A stretch of DNA of 64,000 nucleotides, taken from NCBI GenBank assembly GCA_905250115.1, contig CAJNOI010000001.1:945115-1009114 (forward strand). Direction: 5' to 3'. This document shows positions 42,801 to 56,251 of this stretch, piece after piece; the first letter of the stretch is position 1; each line of letters starts with the position of its first letter. A model generated the notes under the pieces. The model was not told where the DNA came from. It saw nothing but the letters and a program-made list of their open reading frames with translations, and did not search any database. Made by a program: the position numbers and the translations under genes. The stretch is from Adineta steineri. Lineage: Eukaryota; Rotifera; Eurotatoria; Adinetida; Adinetidae.

Positions 42801-44842
42801 GTTTCCATAACTATCGAAACTAAGAGTTGCTGAATATGATAATTGATGGGATTGTGATCCTCTTCCATTACATCCAATTATACATCGAATATCATTTGGT
42901 CCTGATCGAATTATACGATGATTATGTTGATCGACAATAAAAAGATATTTATCAGCATCTAATACAATTCCAGATGGACAATCGAGTGAAATCATGTTAT
43001 TTGATGATCTTTGTCCAACTATTGTTGTTCCATTTAATCCTCCGTGTTTAAATAGTTGAATTCGATGATTTTCAGAATCTGCCACATATAAATCAAAGTT
43101 TAAATCAACAAAGATACCGTAAGGATAAGAAAGTTCATTCGAACCAGAACCACGAATACCCGATCCCGCTGCAGTTGTTGGTATCATTTCACTATCATTT
43201 AACCATCTTTTGATAACTTGATGTTCACCAGACATTGAACAATATAAAGTATCATTAATATCGATAAAGATACCAAAACATGATGAATCAACATTCATAA
43301 CATTAACAGAAGTATTTGTATTTGATATCCATTTAGCAACTCGACCGTTCTTTTCACCATTATCATAATAAATATCACCATTATTTGTAACAAATATGGA
43401 ATTTGAATTACTGAAATTGGAAGGAATAATTTTGTTTGGATTGATACTATTGTTAATCCACATTAAGATTTGTTCCGTCTCCAAATTAACTGTATAAATT
43501 GTATTGTTTATATTAATAAAAATGGCACAAGGAAAACGCCCAATAGTTGTTTCATTAGCAAAAGTAATTCCAAAAGGATTCCAAGCTGGTGTTGAACAAA
43601 ACTTTGGCTGATTAAATGAAGATGCTAAAATGATAAGTTTCAGATAAAAATTTTCTCGAAATAATTTGCCTCTTCAAACAAATATTTTTCTGAAAAAATA
43701 AACACATTTTAAAATAATTCATTTACAGAACATAGTCAGTTTGACTTAGTCATCAAAATAATTAATATTTTAGAAAAAATTTGATTTCATCAAATAAAAA
43801 ATTCTCATTTGACAGCTTTATAGAATATTTTGTTACATTTTCTATTTTCATCTTTGTTTAAATCGAATCAATTGATCATCTATCAGAAAAATTCAAGATA
43901 ATAACGTTTGATTATCCTCTTGAAAATCAATTATTGAATAATACACTCTTCTCGTTCAATATCAAAACATACAGCCATGAATTCTATTAGATGTTTTTAG
44001 CTTTCGTCCCCTTAAACGTTCTACAACTATATTCTTATTGTTGTACCTTTATCAAGATACTTCCACGTCTAATCATCTATACTTCTATACTTGTCACACT
44101 AACTTTAATCTAAATCTATATTTGTGTATCTCTATACTATTTACTATGTCTTTTTAGAGGGTGTGGGTGTAGATGTGGGTACGAATAAAATAAAATACTC
44201 ACATTCACACTGTCAAATTCTGTTACTAACTAATAGATTTGAGGCTTTTATTTACAAACTTAATATAATTCTTATCATTATTTATTCTATTCAGCACTTA
44301 TTTACACATTTATCAAATGAACTTGTATTGTGTAACAAAACACGATTTCATTAAATATCTTTCAAAACCATAGGTGAACCACATTTCTTCTTATTCTTTG
44401 TTGCTTATTTATGTCTTTAATTAGCACATTTGATGTATCTTAAAGCGATCTAAACGACTATTTCATAGGAAGTAAGTTATAACTAAATTTTACTTTGATT
44501 AGATGTCATTGAACGCAAACTTCGAAAAGTCATGTCAAACCATCAGAGAGATTAGCACTATCGCTCGAGTCTAACCGGCAGGCTCTCTCGATGTAAACAA
44601 AATGCTTTACTTGAAGAAATCTAACTGATCGAATGGATTATTCTCAACAATCTTTATTCAATAGTTTTTGTGAAAATCTAGGAATAGATCGATTAATTCT
44701 CTTCAGTCTAATTCAGATCATTTTAAATTAAAAAACAATAAAAAGAGATGATTGATAAATAATAATAATGATTACCTGATATTTGATCGATCATAACCAA
44801 CAGCAACATGATGAAAATGTTGTAATTGTTCTTCGTCATCAT
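33808..44842 (-). CDS. Candidate NHL - PPC-repeat - 7TM receptor, six exons
   Basis: Proposed exons (minus): 44842-44776, 43624-42737, 41093-40707, 38928-38542, 37629-37246, 34868-33808. All five introns (0.9-2.4 kb) split codons after base 1, and the joined frame is open for 1057 aa. Exon 1 is a signal peptide (FIMLLLVMIDQIS). Exon 2 is an NHL propeller (PYGIFVDLNFDLYVADSENH, PSGIVLDADKYLFIVDQHNH, NIFITDLKNHRIQKF). Exons 3-5 each encode one 128-residue PPC-like unit (YYYEAIQMNVNES, ILVVTTSSPNATGTFSIIMS). Exon 6 is a 7TM domain with ECVIGGLC before TM1 and AIERAIN near DRY. Exon 6 has no ATG before TM1 and an excellent acceptor (TTTTATTTCTTTAG), which argues that it belongs to a longer gene. 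The exon 5-6 link is inferred across 2.4 kb of repeat-rich intron; two genes remain possible. Confidence 0.68.
35634..36630. mobile_element. TIR element with internal palindromic satellite units
   Basis: Inverted ends of about 28 bp: GATGTCATAATCCCATTACA at 35634 pairs with the complement of GGTAATGGTATTATGACATC ending at 36630. Inside are units of about 64 bp (containing CTCGTTACCCCAAA and AGCTGAGGAATATGAGTTGA) in both orientations at 35700-35840 and 36215-36485, and two 40-bp direct repeats (GGCCTGGCTTTCC) at 36108-36190. No transposase frame. It is probably a non-autonomous DNA element. It lies in the last intron of the NHL-7TM gene model. Confidence 0.6.
36838..37016. repeat. Interstitial TGTGGG array, hairpin 8 of 11
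   Basis: About 20 units of GGGTGT (36840-36960), with two single-G insertions, then a short mixed spacer and a C-rich end (CATCCACCCCCACACCCACT). The unit equals the bdelloid telomere repeat as I recall it. It is the longest of the eleven loci. Confidence 0.85.
37065..37210. repeat. Degenerate short repeat, GGACGAATTGTAAA-like
   Basis: Some eight imperfect units of 15-20 bp built on GGACRAATTGTAAA, between the telomere-like array and the next exon. Origin unknown. Confidence 0.5.
39083..39136. repeat. Telomere-like hairpin 9 of 11
   Basis: GATGTGGGTGCGAGTGTGG on the left, CACTCTCATCCATACCC on the right. It lies in the third intron of the NHL-7TM model. Confidence 0.55.
41344..41453. repeat. 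Telomere-like hairpin 10 of 11
   Basis: GAGTGGGCGTGAGTGTACTG on the left, CATCCACATCTACACTCTCC on the right, with a longer spacer of about 50 bp. Second intron of the NHL-7TM model. Confidence 0.5.
44157..44210. repeat. Telomere-like hairpin 11 of 11
   Basis: GAGGGTGTGGGTGTAGATGT on the left, ATACTCACATTCACACTG on the right. First intron of the NHL-7TM model. Confidence 0.55.
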
Positions 44843-46914
44843 ATTAGACGATATTTTTTGTTTTATGTTCATCAATGATAAAGAAAAGTAAAATTGTTAT
44901 AATCAACTAGACAATTAATATTCTTGCTCGAGAAAAACAAGTGAAACTATTTCTTTATTATTTATATCTCTCTTTTCTTCTATTCTCATGATTTACAAAT
45001 ATCATCTAGAAAACAATGATATATTTCAAGAGACGAATCTTTATTAATAATTTTGATTATTACTGTTTAGATTTATTTTATAACTCTTCACATGATTTTA
45101 TTTTGAATCTGATAGGAATATTATTTTGAAAAAGAAAATATCATTATAAATTCAGTTATTTAACAATGAATTTCATTTGAAAATGTTTTTTTAAATAAAA
45201 GACGTGATAAAAAAAGAATAATTCTTGCTAGACATTGTGCTAATATTTAGACGTGATTAAAATTAAAATAAAATATCAATTTCTATGATAAATAGATGAT
45301 TAACGTCAGTCAAATATATTCTCTAAATAATTCATTTTGTCAGGACTTTATTTTATCACGTTCTTCTATGTTGTTTTTGCTCAATGAACGTCATCAAATT
45401 GTTACTTATAAGATATTTTTTAGTTAAATAAGAATAAAATAGTTTTTTCAGATTTTATATGTTACATTACTCAAGTAAAGACAATTGTTTATTTCATTAA
45501 TATTGGAAAAAGATACAAATAATTTCAGCTAGATATTTAAGAATGATTTTATACGTATTAGAGATATTTAGTCATCATGATGAAAGAGGTTATGTTTTTG
45601 TGCAAGAATTGTTATAGTATATCAATTAATATAAAATTTCAATGTTTATTCAATAGTTTAATACTAATGAATAATATCCAAAGTATAATTAATATCTGTG
45701 ATATTTACACGTAATAGAAGAAGAATACATCGATAGACAATTAAAAGAATTCTTTTTAACTGAAAGTTATGAGTAAATATTCTTTTTCTATTTGATTGTT
45801 TCAGTGCGGAAAGAATAACATTTTTATATTAATATAATAGACGATCATATTAGTTTCACAATGCATTGGTATAAGTATTCAAATGTTATCCAATCGGCAT
45901 TGAGTATCATAGAACTCTAATCAAGTCAGTATTGATTGAATATGAATTGTATTTCTCGTTTAAATCAAGGTTGATGATTGAATGATTGTGTTGAAATCAT
46001 CTAACATAAAAAAATAGAATAGTAAGATCTAGTCATATGTTCTTCAAAGATTAACTTATTGTTTCACATTTGTTTCTACTCATTAGAAACGTCGTTACAA
46101 AATACTCTTTCATTAATTGTTGTTTTTCATTATCTGGATTTTTTTTAAAAATGAGAACATATTTAAAATATCTATTTCTTCTGACAGAAAAACAGTAAAT
46201 AAAATGAAGTTGACACGAGATATATTCTTCTTATAAATAGACGAGTATTGGAGTTTTCCTTTGTATGTTAAAGATTAAACTAACTAAATTTAATTGACTG
46301 TATGTCCTTTATATATTGATATAATTGTAAAATACAGTGAAATGTGAATCCTATAAAATATTCTATTATTATTATTTAGATCTGCATCGGTACCAATTAA
46401 TTGGATGTCAGTAGCACTAGGTATATATTCGAGCTAACCTGAATATAGGTGTCTGATTTCAACTAGATTTTGGTTATGAATGGACGTGAAATAAATAGTA
46501 TATCTACGCTCAACTCAACAGTCATAAACCCATATACAAGATAAGCTAAATATATATATATATAATCTACTCAGAGTTGTACTTGTTTACATTAATAGAT
46601 TTAGAACAAATAAAGAGAAAAATTAACTATATTCATTTAATTCTTTAAACCCTCAAAAACCACGTAGAGCTCATTGTGTGACACATAAGATGTGTCAAAG
46701 ATTAATTTTACGATATCAATCATTCATTCACCTATTTCTTTACTTAATTAAAAAGATCGTAACATAGAATACAAATGTATGCTTATTCTATTATTAATAT
46801 GATATATGTATTCTACTATAAGCTGACAGCTCATGCTCAATTGAGATACTTATGCATAAAATATTCAAACATTGTTAACTATTTTTGATAACTTTCAAAA
46901 AAATCTACAACAAA
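44843..46914. other. Long AT-rich intergenic region
   Basis: About 2 kb with no convincing frame, RNA or repeat beyond a short TA run near 46550-46566. It contains the promoter of the 33808-44842 gene and the 3' flank of the 46915 GPCR. Confidence 0.4.
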
Positions 46915-48142
46915 TTAAATATCTATAGTTTTTGTTTGATTTAGTGGTGAAAGTAAATATTGTTCATTATTATTTCCTTCCTTCATTGTTATTGATTTAG
47001 TCGACTTTTGATTCGATTTGCAAGTAATCAATTGGATAAAACCATTTCGAAATGTAGTTGATATTGTAAGATGAATATAAAACTTATTAGAATAATTAAT
47101 TGATGAAAGTGTTAAAAAACAATTAAGTAAAATTCTATAAATCTTCCATCGTACTGAACAGTGCATATTATGATAAAAAAGTCGGTCATGTACAATAAAA
47201 ATTTCTAAAATACATCCAGGTAATATAGATAAAAATAAACCAAGTGAATAAACAAAAAGTAATATAGAATGTCTATGCATACGACGAGCATTTGCGCTTA
47301 AATTATTTTTATAAGTTCGTTTATGTTTACATCGATTATGTAATAAAATTGCTGAACATATACATACAATTAATGTTGGAATACCTACAAGAAGTATTGC
47401 ATGTATGAATGACCATACACGTACTTTTCGATGATAAAGAGATGAACGAAAATCACAAAGAAAAAGTGTTACTCGTGGTTCATAATGGAAATAAAATTGA
47501 TGAGGAATTGATAGTAAAATCATTATGAAAGTAATTAATAAAATACGTAATATAACATGAGATCGTGTAACTATTAAATGATAACGAGTTGGATAAATAA
47601 CTATTATACTCCGATCAGTAGCTAATGATGCTAGATAAAGATGTGATAATGTTGTCGAACCAACTATAATACTATAAAAAATTCCACATGATAAAAATTC
47701 TCGAGGATCAGTTTTAATAAGTGACATATTTACACACCATAACCAAAATAAACCTATTAGGATAGAAATCAGAGTACTATAAAACTAATTCACATTTTCT
47801 ATGTATCTATCCAAAGTATTTACAGTCTCAAAGTCGGAATTTTCTATCTAAGACAAAAACTGTTGTTGAACAATAATCTACTGTGTTTTAGGAATAAAAC
47901 TCATACAAACCTAAAAGAAAGACTATGTCAACTATTGACATAGCAATAAAATACAATGAAGTTGGATCTTTTCGACTAGTTTTATTGAATGAAATAATTA
48001 TTTGTAAAATATGACCAGGTATACCAAATAAGACACCAATAAAACCAAATACATGCCATATACTACTGGATATATGAAATAGTTTATCATAAGTAACATT
48101 ACTAATACATATTTCTACTGTTGTATTATTGTTTATCATCAT
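46915..48142 (-). CDS. Rhodopsin-like GPCR, two exons
   Basis: Exons 48142-47911 and 47753-46915 give 356 aa; the intron (157 bp, GTTTGT...AATAG) is phase 1 and the frames join as FLLGL/FWLWCVN. The first ATG in frame is at 48142-48140 (MMINNNTT). TM1 follows IWHVFGFIGVLFGIPGHILQ. TM3 ends ASLATDRSIIVIYPTRYHL, a DRS variant of DRY followed by the usual tyrosine-proline. TM5 (AILLVGIPTLIVCICSAILL) is followed by a basic loop and TM6 (RHSILLFVYSLGLFLSILP). TM7 ends NYSNKFYIH, an NPxxY variant. Cysteines before TM3 and in loop 2 (LFLCDF) are placed to form a disulfide. It may be a peptide receptor, on weak resemblance only. Confidence 0.8.
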
Positions 48143-48868
48143 TTTATTGATTAAGACTATATGGTTAGAAATGTCATAATGGATATCAAGGGAAATAAGA
48201 ATGTATTTGCATACGTTCGTCAATGTAAATTACATAAAGATAGTGGTAGAAAAACGAGACTATAAAGAAAACTAAGTTTTTTTTCTTTCTTGGTAATATG
48301 AAGTGCATTTATAAGAAAATATTTCTCGCTGAATCTTGAGCATGAATTAACTTGAAGGAAACAGAATGAGAATCTTGCTGTTGCTTCTGTCACGAATACT
48401 ATAAAGATATAATGTAATATATATAATAGATATATATAATATAATCTAATATACATAATAATAATAACGTCCCGCAGCTTATCGACTGTGGGGGTCGGTC
48501 GTAGTTATTATTCAATAGTTTTCATTTACATCCGGGTTCTTTCGATTTTCTTTTTTACAGACGGCGGTATCTCCACAATCTTCTCTCCAGCATCAATGAC
48601 TTGTTCAGGGTCATTCCATGGACGATGTTACTAAGGTTTATACACAGTACCTTGTGGATATGTGTCAAACAACCCAACAATTAGTTAAATATAGAATAGA
48701 ATACTTATTATTTTCTTCACAATATATTTTATTGAAAATATCACTTTCTATTGATCAATAGTTAAATAACAATACATCAAAAATTCTCTCATTATATATC
48801 CAATAAAAATCTTTGAATCACGTAGTTGTTGTTAATCTATTGAAAATAAAATATATATTTTATTAAAT
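48143..48868. other. Intergenic region with a GC-richer fragment
   Basis: Mostly AT-rich; includes an unusual GC-richer block at 48467-48700 described separately. Confidence 0.35.
48467..48700 (+). other. GC-richer exon-like fragment of unknown origin
   Basis: The block starts GTCCCGCAGCTTATCG, contains TGTGGGGGTCGGTCGT, and then a strong acceptor-like TTTCTTTTTTACAG at 48558. After it, a frame reads TAVSPQSSLQHQ, a TGA, then GHSMDDVTKVYTQYLVDMCQ. Composition differs from the surroundings. It could be a remnant of a retroelement leader and gag start, or a lost exon. I cannot place it. Confidence 0.25.
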
Positions 48869-49904
48869 TTATATCATATACGAACATAATTCACATATAA
48901 ATGGGGATACATTGTCACAAGTTGAATCACGTAAACATGATGATGTATTTGATTGAATATATAAACCAATACATTGATCATATTCTTGAAAATAATAATT
49001 ATATGTATGTAATGGTTGACCTGCACAAAAATAATTCGAATTAGAAAATAGTGTTTGGGATGTGATCCAACGATAAATATCTACGAAAAAAAAATATTTG
49101 AATTCTATTGTAATATGTAAATAAAAATAAAAACTTTTATTTGGACCAATTTCACGTAAACCAATCCAATAAAAATAATTTAAATTAAAATGAAAATCTT
49201 GTATTAATTGTAATGTTAGAAAAATATTTTGATTTGAAATTTCAATAAGACGACCTTGACTTTTCATACACCATAGATTAGCGTCAACAAAATTTAATTG
49301 TATAGATGATACAAAATAACAACCAGTACCATTATTACTAACAATCCAATTTGATGGACATTCACCTTATTTTATTTGAAAGAAAAATAAAATAAAACTG
49401 ATTGTTTTTCAAACAATCAACATACGACATTTAGCATTATTATACCAAAACCAATTGTCTGATGGACATTGACATATCTTAGATCCACTATTTTCTCGAC
49501 ATTCTAATCCTTTTGTTGAATCACATATACCAACAGCACATTGTTTACCATAGGTTTGATATGGAGCTAAATATATACATTATATTAAGATGTATCTGTT
49601 GAATGACTTACGCGCAGGGCCAACTTCAATTAATAATAAGAGAAGTAAAAATATAAAGAGAGTAATTATGGCAAAATTCACTAAAAATAAAATTAACCAT
49701 AATCGACATGCACATCGTCCTTGTGATTTAGCATGAATACGAAGTTTTTCATTTGGATTATCAATTTTATTAAATTCTAACTATTCAAATAACTTTTAAT
49801 TTGATCAACAGAAAAAGAAAGAAAATATTTACTTCATAAACAACAAGATTATCTTTTTTTTCATCATCCAAAAATTTTGTTAAATTAAGTAATTCAGAAC
49901 CCAT
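48869..49904 (-). CDS. Type II membrane protein with EGF-like and C-type lectin domains, copy B
   Basis: Exons 49904-49833, 49780-49612, 49566-49426, 49365-49135 and 49080-48869; the last intron (54 bp, in frame) may be retained. A short cytoplasmic N-terminus is followed by one hydrophobic span (RLWLILFLVNFAIITLFIFL). Next comes a cysteine-rich EGF-like segment (CAVGICDSTKGLECREN...ICQCPSDNWFW). Last is a C-type-lectin fold: ECPSNWIVSNNGTGCYF, CMKSQGRLIEI, WIGL, YRWITSQ and the final QC...C...ICEL cysteines. No EPN/QPD calcium-sugar motif is clear, so sugar binding is uncertain. It is paralogous to the gene just upstream (49994-51143), same strand, 90 bp away. TTTTAG stands immediately before the ATG, a likely trans-splice acceptor. 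Confidence 0.8.
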
Positions 49905-49993
49905 CTAAAATAGAATTACATTGAATAAAAAAAACAAAGCTGCTTACAATGAATGATATATTCTTTTTATTTAAAAAATAAATCTTTATCAAA

Positions 49994-51143
49994 CTAAAAT
50001 AATGAAATAAAATTAAGTAAAGTTAAAAATATATTTATCTTACTTTTTTCACAAATAAAATTCATATCTACTCGTTGACATGTCGAACGAGCTAAACATG
50101 AATCCATACGATAGATTACACAATTCATATATGTACGAAAAATAGTATCAAATTGATTAACTGAACCATTTGTACAAAATAAGTTCGTCATTGATGAATC
50201 TAATGAACTTCCATCTACCCATTGCCAATTACCTAAAATAAATGTAATTAAGAATGATAATCATAGTATACAAAAAAACATACTCACCAGAATTACTAGG
50301 TTGTTCAGACAATCCAATGAAATAATTTGTATTGGATAAAACTGAATTATTTATTTGAGATAATGTTAAACTTGAATATAATTTCATTGGTGATAATGTT
50401 AATAATTGAGCAGTAAATGATTGACAATAATCAAATGCATCTGTCCAATTTAAATAAAATGTTGAAATAAAAATACATTTACCATTTATAGAAGACCATC
50501 CATTTGGGCAAATACCTAAATTAGAATAATATTCTCTTTAAATTTTAAATAATAATATGTTACATACGACAGCCTGTCTCAATATATGACCAATATGAAT
50601 TCGATGGTGGACATAAACAGATAGAGTTTGTACTACAGATAAGTCCAGAAGCTTGATTACATGATGCTGTACGACAAGATTGACCATATGTTTGATAAGG
50701 AACTAAAAATAATTAATAAATATCTAGAAAATATATGCTTTCAATTGAATTCAACTTACAAAGAGGTCCAATGATGAAAAGAAGTAAGAGTATAAGTATA
50801 ATTGCTGTTAAAATGATAATCACATTCAGTGTTAATAATAATTGCCACAAACGGCATACTCTTAAACCTTGTTTACGTGCATCAGACATGTCGTTTTCTA
50901 ATAGAAGACGTCGATTTTCTTCTACTGGACGTCGTCCTGTCGAGCCCATTGCTGTTGGTGGTCGCTATGATATTATTAAACGAACTTTTACATACTACTC
51001 TTGTTTTTTTTATCTCTTACTTCATAATGAACCGTACGAGAATTTCTATTGATCTCATCAATTACATATGGTAGTGGTGATGTTGAAAATTCTCGATGTC
51101 CGTGTTTCATCTTATTTTTATTTGATGTAGACATAAAATTCAT
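49994..51143 (-). CDS. Type II membrane protein with EGF-like and C-type lectin domains, copy A
   Basis: Exons 51143-51021, 50964-50760, 50702-50568, 50515-50288 and 50232-49994, all joining in frame. An in-frame alternative ATG is at 51134. The cytoplasmic part (about 75 aa) is basic. One membrane span (LTLNVIIILTAIILILLLLF) is followed by an EGF-like segment (CRTASCNQASGLICSTNS...CLCPPSNSYW) and a C-type lectin fold (GICPNGWSSINGKC, DYCQSFTAQLLTLSP, YFIGLSEQ, WQWVDGS, MNCVIYRMDSCLA...NFICEK). WQWVDGS is typical of lectin-like folds; calcium ligands are not evident. After FICEK the frame either runs on to a stop at 49994 or splices at GTAAGA to a two-codon end. Probably a cell-surface recognition protein. 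Confidence 0.8.
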
Positions 51144-51734
51144 ACAAATGCTTATATTCTTGCTTCTTTCTTTCTTTTACGTTATTCTTTTTTTTAATAT
51201 TTAATCAATAAAAATTATGTTGACAGAAAATCAATTGATTCATCTTTTTATTATTTTATTATTTTACATAAATAATGTATGGAAAAAAAGTACATCACGT
51301 GGTATAAGAGGACTTAAAAGATTACAATTCTTTCATACCGATACAACATATATCTGCTGCTTTATAATTTTATTGTTATTCAGAAATTCAATATTTTACA
51401 AAAAAAGGCAGAATTTACATTAAAAAATGAACTTGATCTAAAAAAAAGTAATTTTTATGAAATGTATTAGAAATGTATTGAAATCGAGATCGGAGCGACC
51501 GATTCCTGATTTTGATGCTAGTTATTAATAGAGAATCGCTTCTCTCTAATCGTGCCATTGTGTAGGTAGCTTGTCATGTTGATATGGGGGGATCATAGAA
51601 TACCCAAAACATAAAGTGCAATCTGTAAAATGATATGTTTTGCACTAACGTAAGTGCAGAAATCAATTATAAGAGATTAAGAGTAATATATATATATAAT
51701 TGTTGTTGACAGTCTTATATGATTACAGGCAATA
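51144..51734. other. Divergent promoter region between lectin and cellulase genes
   Basis: About 590 bp between two genes pointing apart. Positions 51480-51600 are somewhat richer in G+C. No gene or RNA recognised. Confidence 0.35.
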
Positions 51735-53992
<2,258 letters not shown>

Positions 53993-54281
53993 TGTGTGTG
54001 TGCCTGTGAGAGAAATAAGAGACAATCTAATTTTCTGATGATAAATAAAAATAAAATAAACTAAAATAAAACAATATATAACGATTCTATTAAAAACAAA
54101 CACGCACAACCTTTTACTCATTGTTCTTGTCTAACCTTTTTTTTTTCTCTTTTCTTTTCACTCATTTTATCAATTCATTATTGACTCAAGATTTATCTTA
54201 GGCTCTAATTCTATTTGCTTTGTCCATTCAACACTAAAACAGATTCTTTTTTTTTCTTCTTTATTGTTTTATTTCTAAATA

Positions 54282-56221
54282 ATGTCATCGAATATTGTTC
54301 ATCGTTTACGTACATGGTCTTCAAAACAAATTTTTATTGTTTTTGCTGCTTTTCTTGTTTATTTTCTTGCTGATGGTGTAACATTTTCCTTCGGACTCTA
54401 TGTTGATGAACTTATTCGTGAATATTCAGAAACAAAATCAAATACTGTGTTAAGTGTAAGTACTATTGCTGCACTTACACAATCTGTACCTCTTCTTCTA
54501 AGTCCATTTGTATGTTGGTGGACAACAAAATTTGGTGCTAGTTCAGCATCATTGATTGGTTGTATTCTCTCATTTATTGGATATTGTTTTCCATTTATTT
54601 TTCAATTTAATAAAACATTTTGGATACCAGCTATAGGTTATGGATGTTTATTAAGTGTTGGACTTGCATTTTGTTATGTACCTGCTTATTTAACTTTACC
54701 GTTCTATTTTGAAAATGATCGAGGTTTAGCAACTGGATTAGCTGTATCAGGAAGTGGATTTGGTCAAGTAGCTTTATCAATTATTATTAAAGCATGTATT
54801 ATTGAATATGGATGGCGTAATGCATCATTCATAACAGGTAGATTAAAATTTATAATAATATGTTATTTATTTTGTGTTATAAAAGAGCAAAAGACATGAT
54901 TAATATGTCATTCGGATTTAAGTAAAGATGATCATGTAAAATTTTCTTTTTTTTTAGGAACTCTCTTTCTCTTTATGCTTATATCAGTATTTGCATTTCG
55001 ACAATCAACTACTTCTGCTCGTTCATCTCTTCCTAAAATAGAAATGAATGAAATTTCAACTAATCCTTTAACAACTATAACAGTGAATAATGAATTTTCA
55101 CGAGAAGATGAACCATCAATTGCACCATCACAACCTCGTCGTTCTCGTGGTATGACTATTGCTCAAGTATTGCCACTTTTTATCTCTACAGTACCTGTTC
55201 GTGCTGGTATTACTATTCCTTCTATTGAATCAATGACTGTTAGTCCACACTCATCAAATACTCGTCCACGTAATTTTACTGTTTGTACAGAACCTTTATC
55301 AAATCGTTCTACAACTATAACAGATTTTCAAAGAACTCGAGCTAAAACTATTGCTGTTCCACTTCCAACTATACGAAAATTTGATGGATCTCTCGAACGA
55401 ATTTATCCATCTGCTCGACCACTTCCACTTGCACCTATCGCTTCATCTGAAGAAAATATTGATGAAGAAAAAAAATCATTATCACCATCATCATCATTAT
55501 TATCTTTCTCAGTTCCATCAGTACCATTAGAACAAATAGATGATCAATTAGAAAAATCTTCCAATGAAAAACATTGGTTACTCAATAGTCGATTTCTTCT
55601 TTTTTGTTTATCAAATTTTACTTTATGTCTTGTGATGGGTGTTCCATATGTTATTATACCAAGATATATTTCTGAAACATTTCGCAATGAAAATTATTTA
55701 GGATCATGGATATTATCTAATGTTGGTATTGCATCAGCTGTTGGACAAATTTTACTTGGTTATTTACATGATCGAAAAATATTTCCCGCTTGGATTATGT
55801 ATACACTTGCAGTTATTATATCTGGTATATCATTAATTATTCTTCCTCTATTTCATTACAAATCCATTATTCTTCTTTGTGGATTTATGTATGGCTTAAC
55901 AATTAGTGCTAATTATGCTTTACAAATGCTTATTCTTATTGATGCTGTATCAATAGATAATATGTCAAATGCTTTTGGTATATTACAATTTTGTCAAGGT
56001 ATAAGTACACTTATTGGTATACCACTTCAAGGTAAATATATAAATTTGAAAAGAATTCATATTTAAAATTTTTTTTTTTTTTATTTTTAGGTTTATTACG
56101 TGATGTTACTCGTACATATAAACTTCCTTTTCTTACATCAGGTTTTATTATAATTCTTTCTGGTATAAGTATGGTCTTTTGGCCATGTTTTAAAACAACA
56201 AATAAGAAAAAAAATGTATAA
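54282..56221 (+). CDS. SLC16 (monocarboxylate transporter)-like MFS protein
   Basis: Twelve-span major facilitator of the plasma membrane, probably moving monocarboxylates or related small acids. Exons 54282-54837, 54958-56031 and 56091-56221 give 586 aa. TM1 carries the SLC16-type motif (FLADGVTFSFGLYVDELIRE), and the N-terminal half has GLAVSGSGFGQVALSI, as in MCTs. A long hydrophilic loop (about residues 205-390; Ser, Pro and Thr rich) separates the two six-span halves. The C-terminal half starts FLLFCLSNFTLCLVMGVPYV and ends before a short basic tail. The substrate cannot be read from the sequence. It is convergent with the small gene at 56252-56591, with only 30 bp between stops. Confidence 0.85.
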
Positions 56222-56251
56222 TATTAATAATGATGAATGATACATTTATTT

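Noticed and set aside
49081-49134. Extra 18 residues in the lectin domain of copy B
   Set aside because: They break the lectin pattern and are bounded by GT...GTAG with matching phase, so a 54-bp intron is more likely, though retention would keep the frame.
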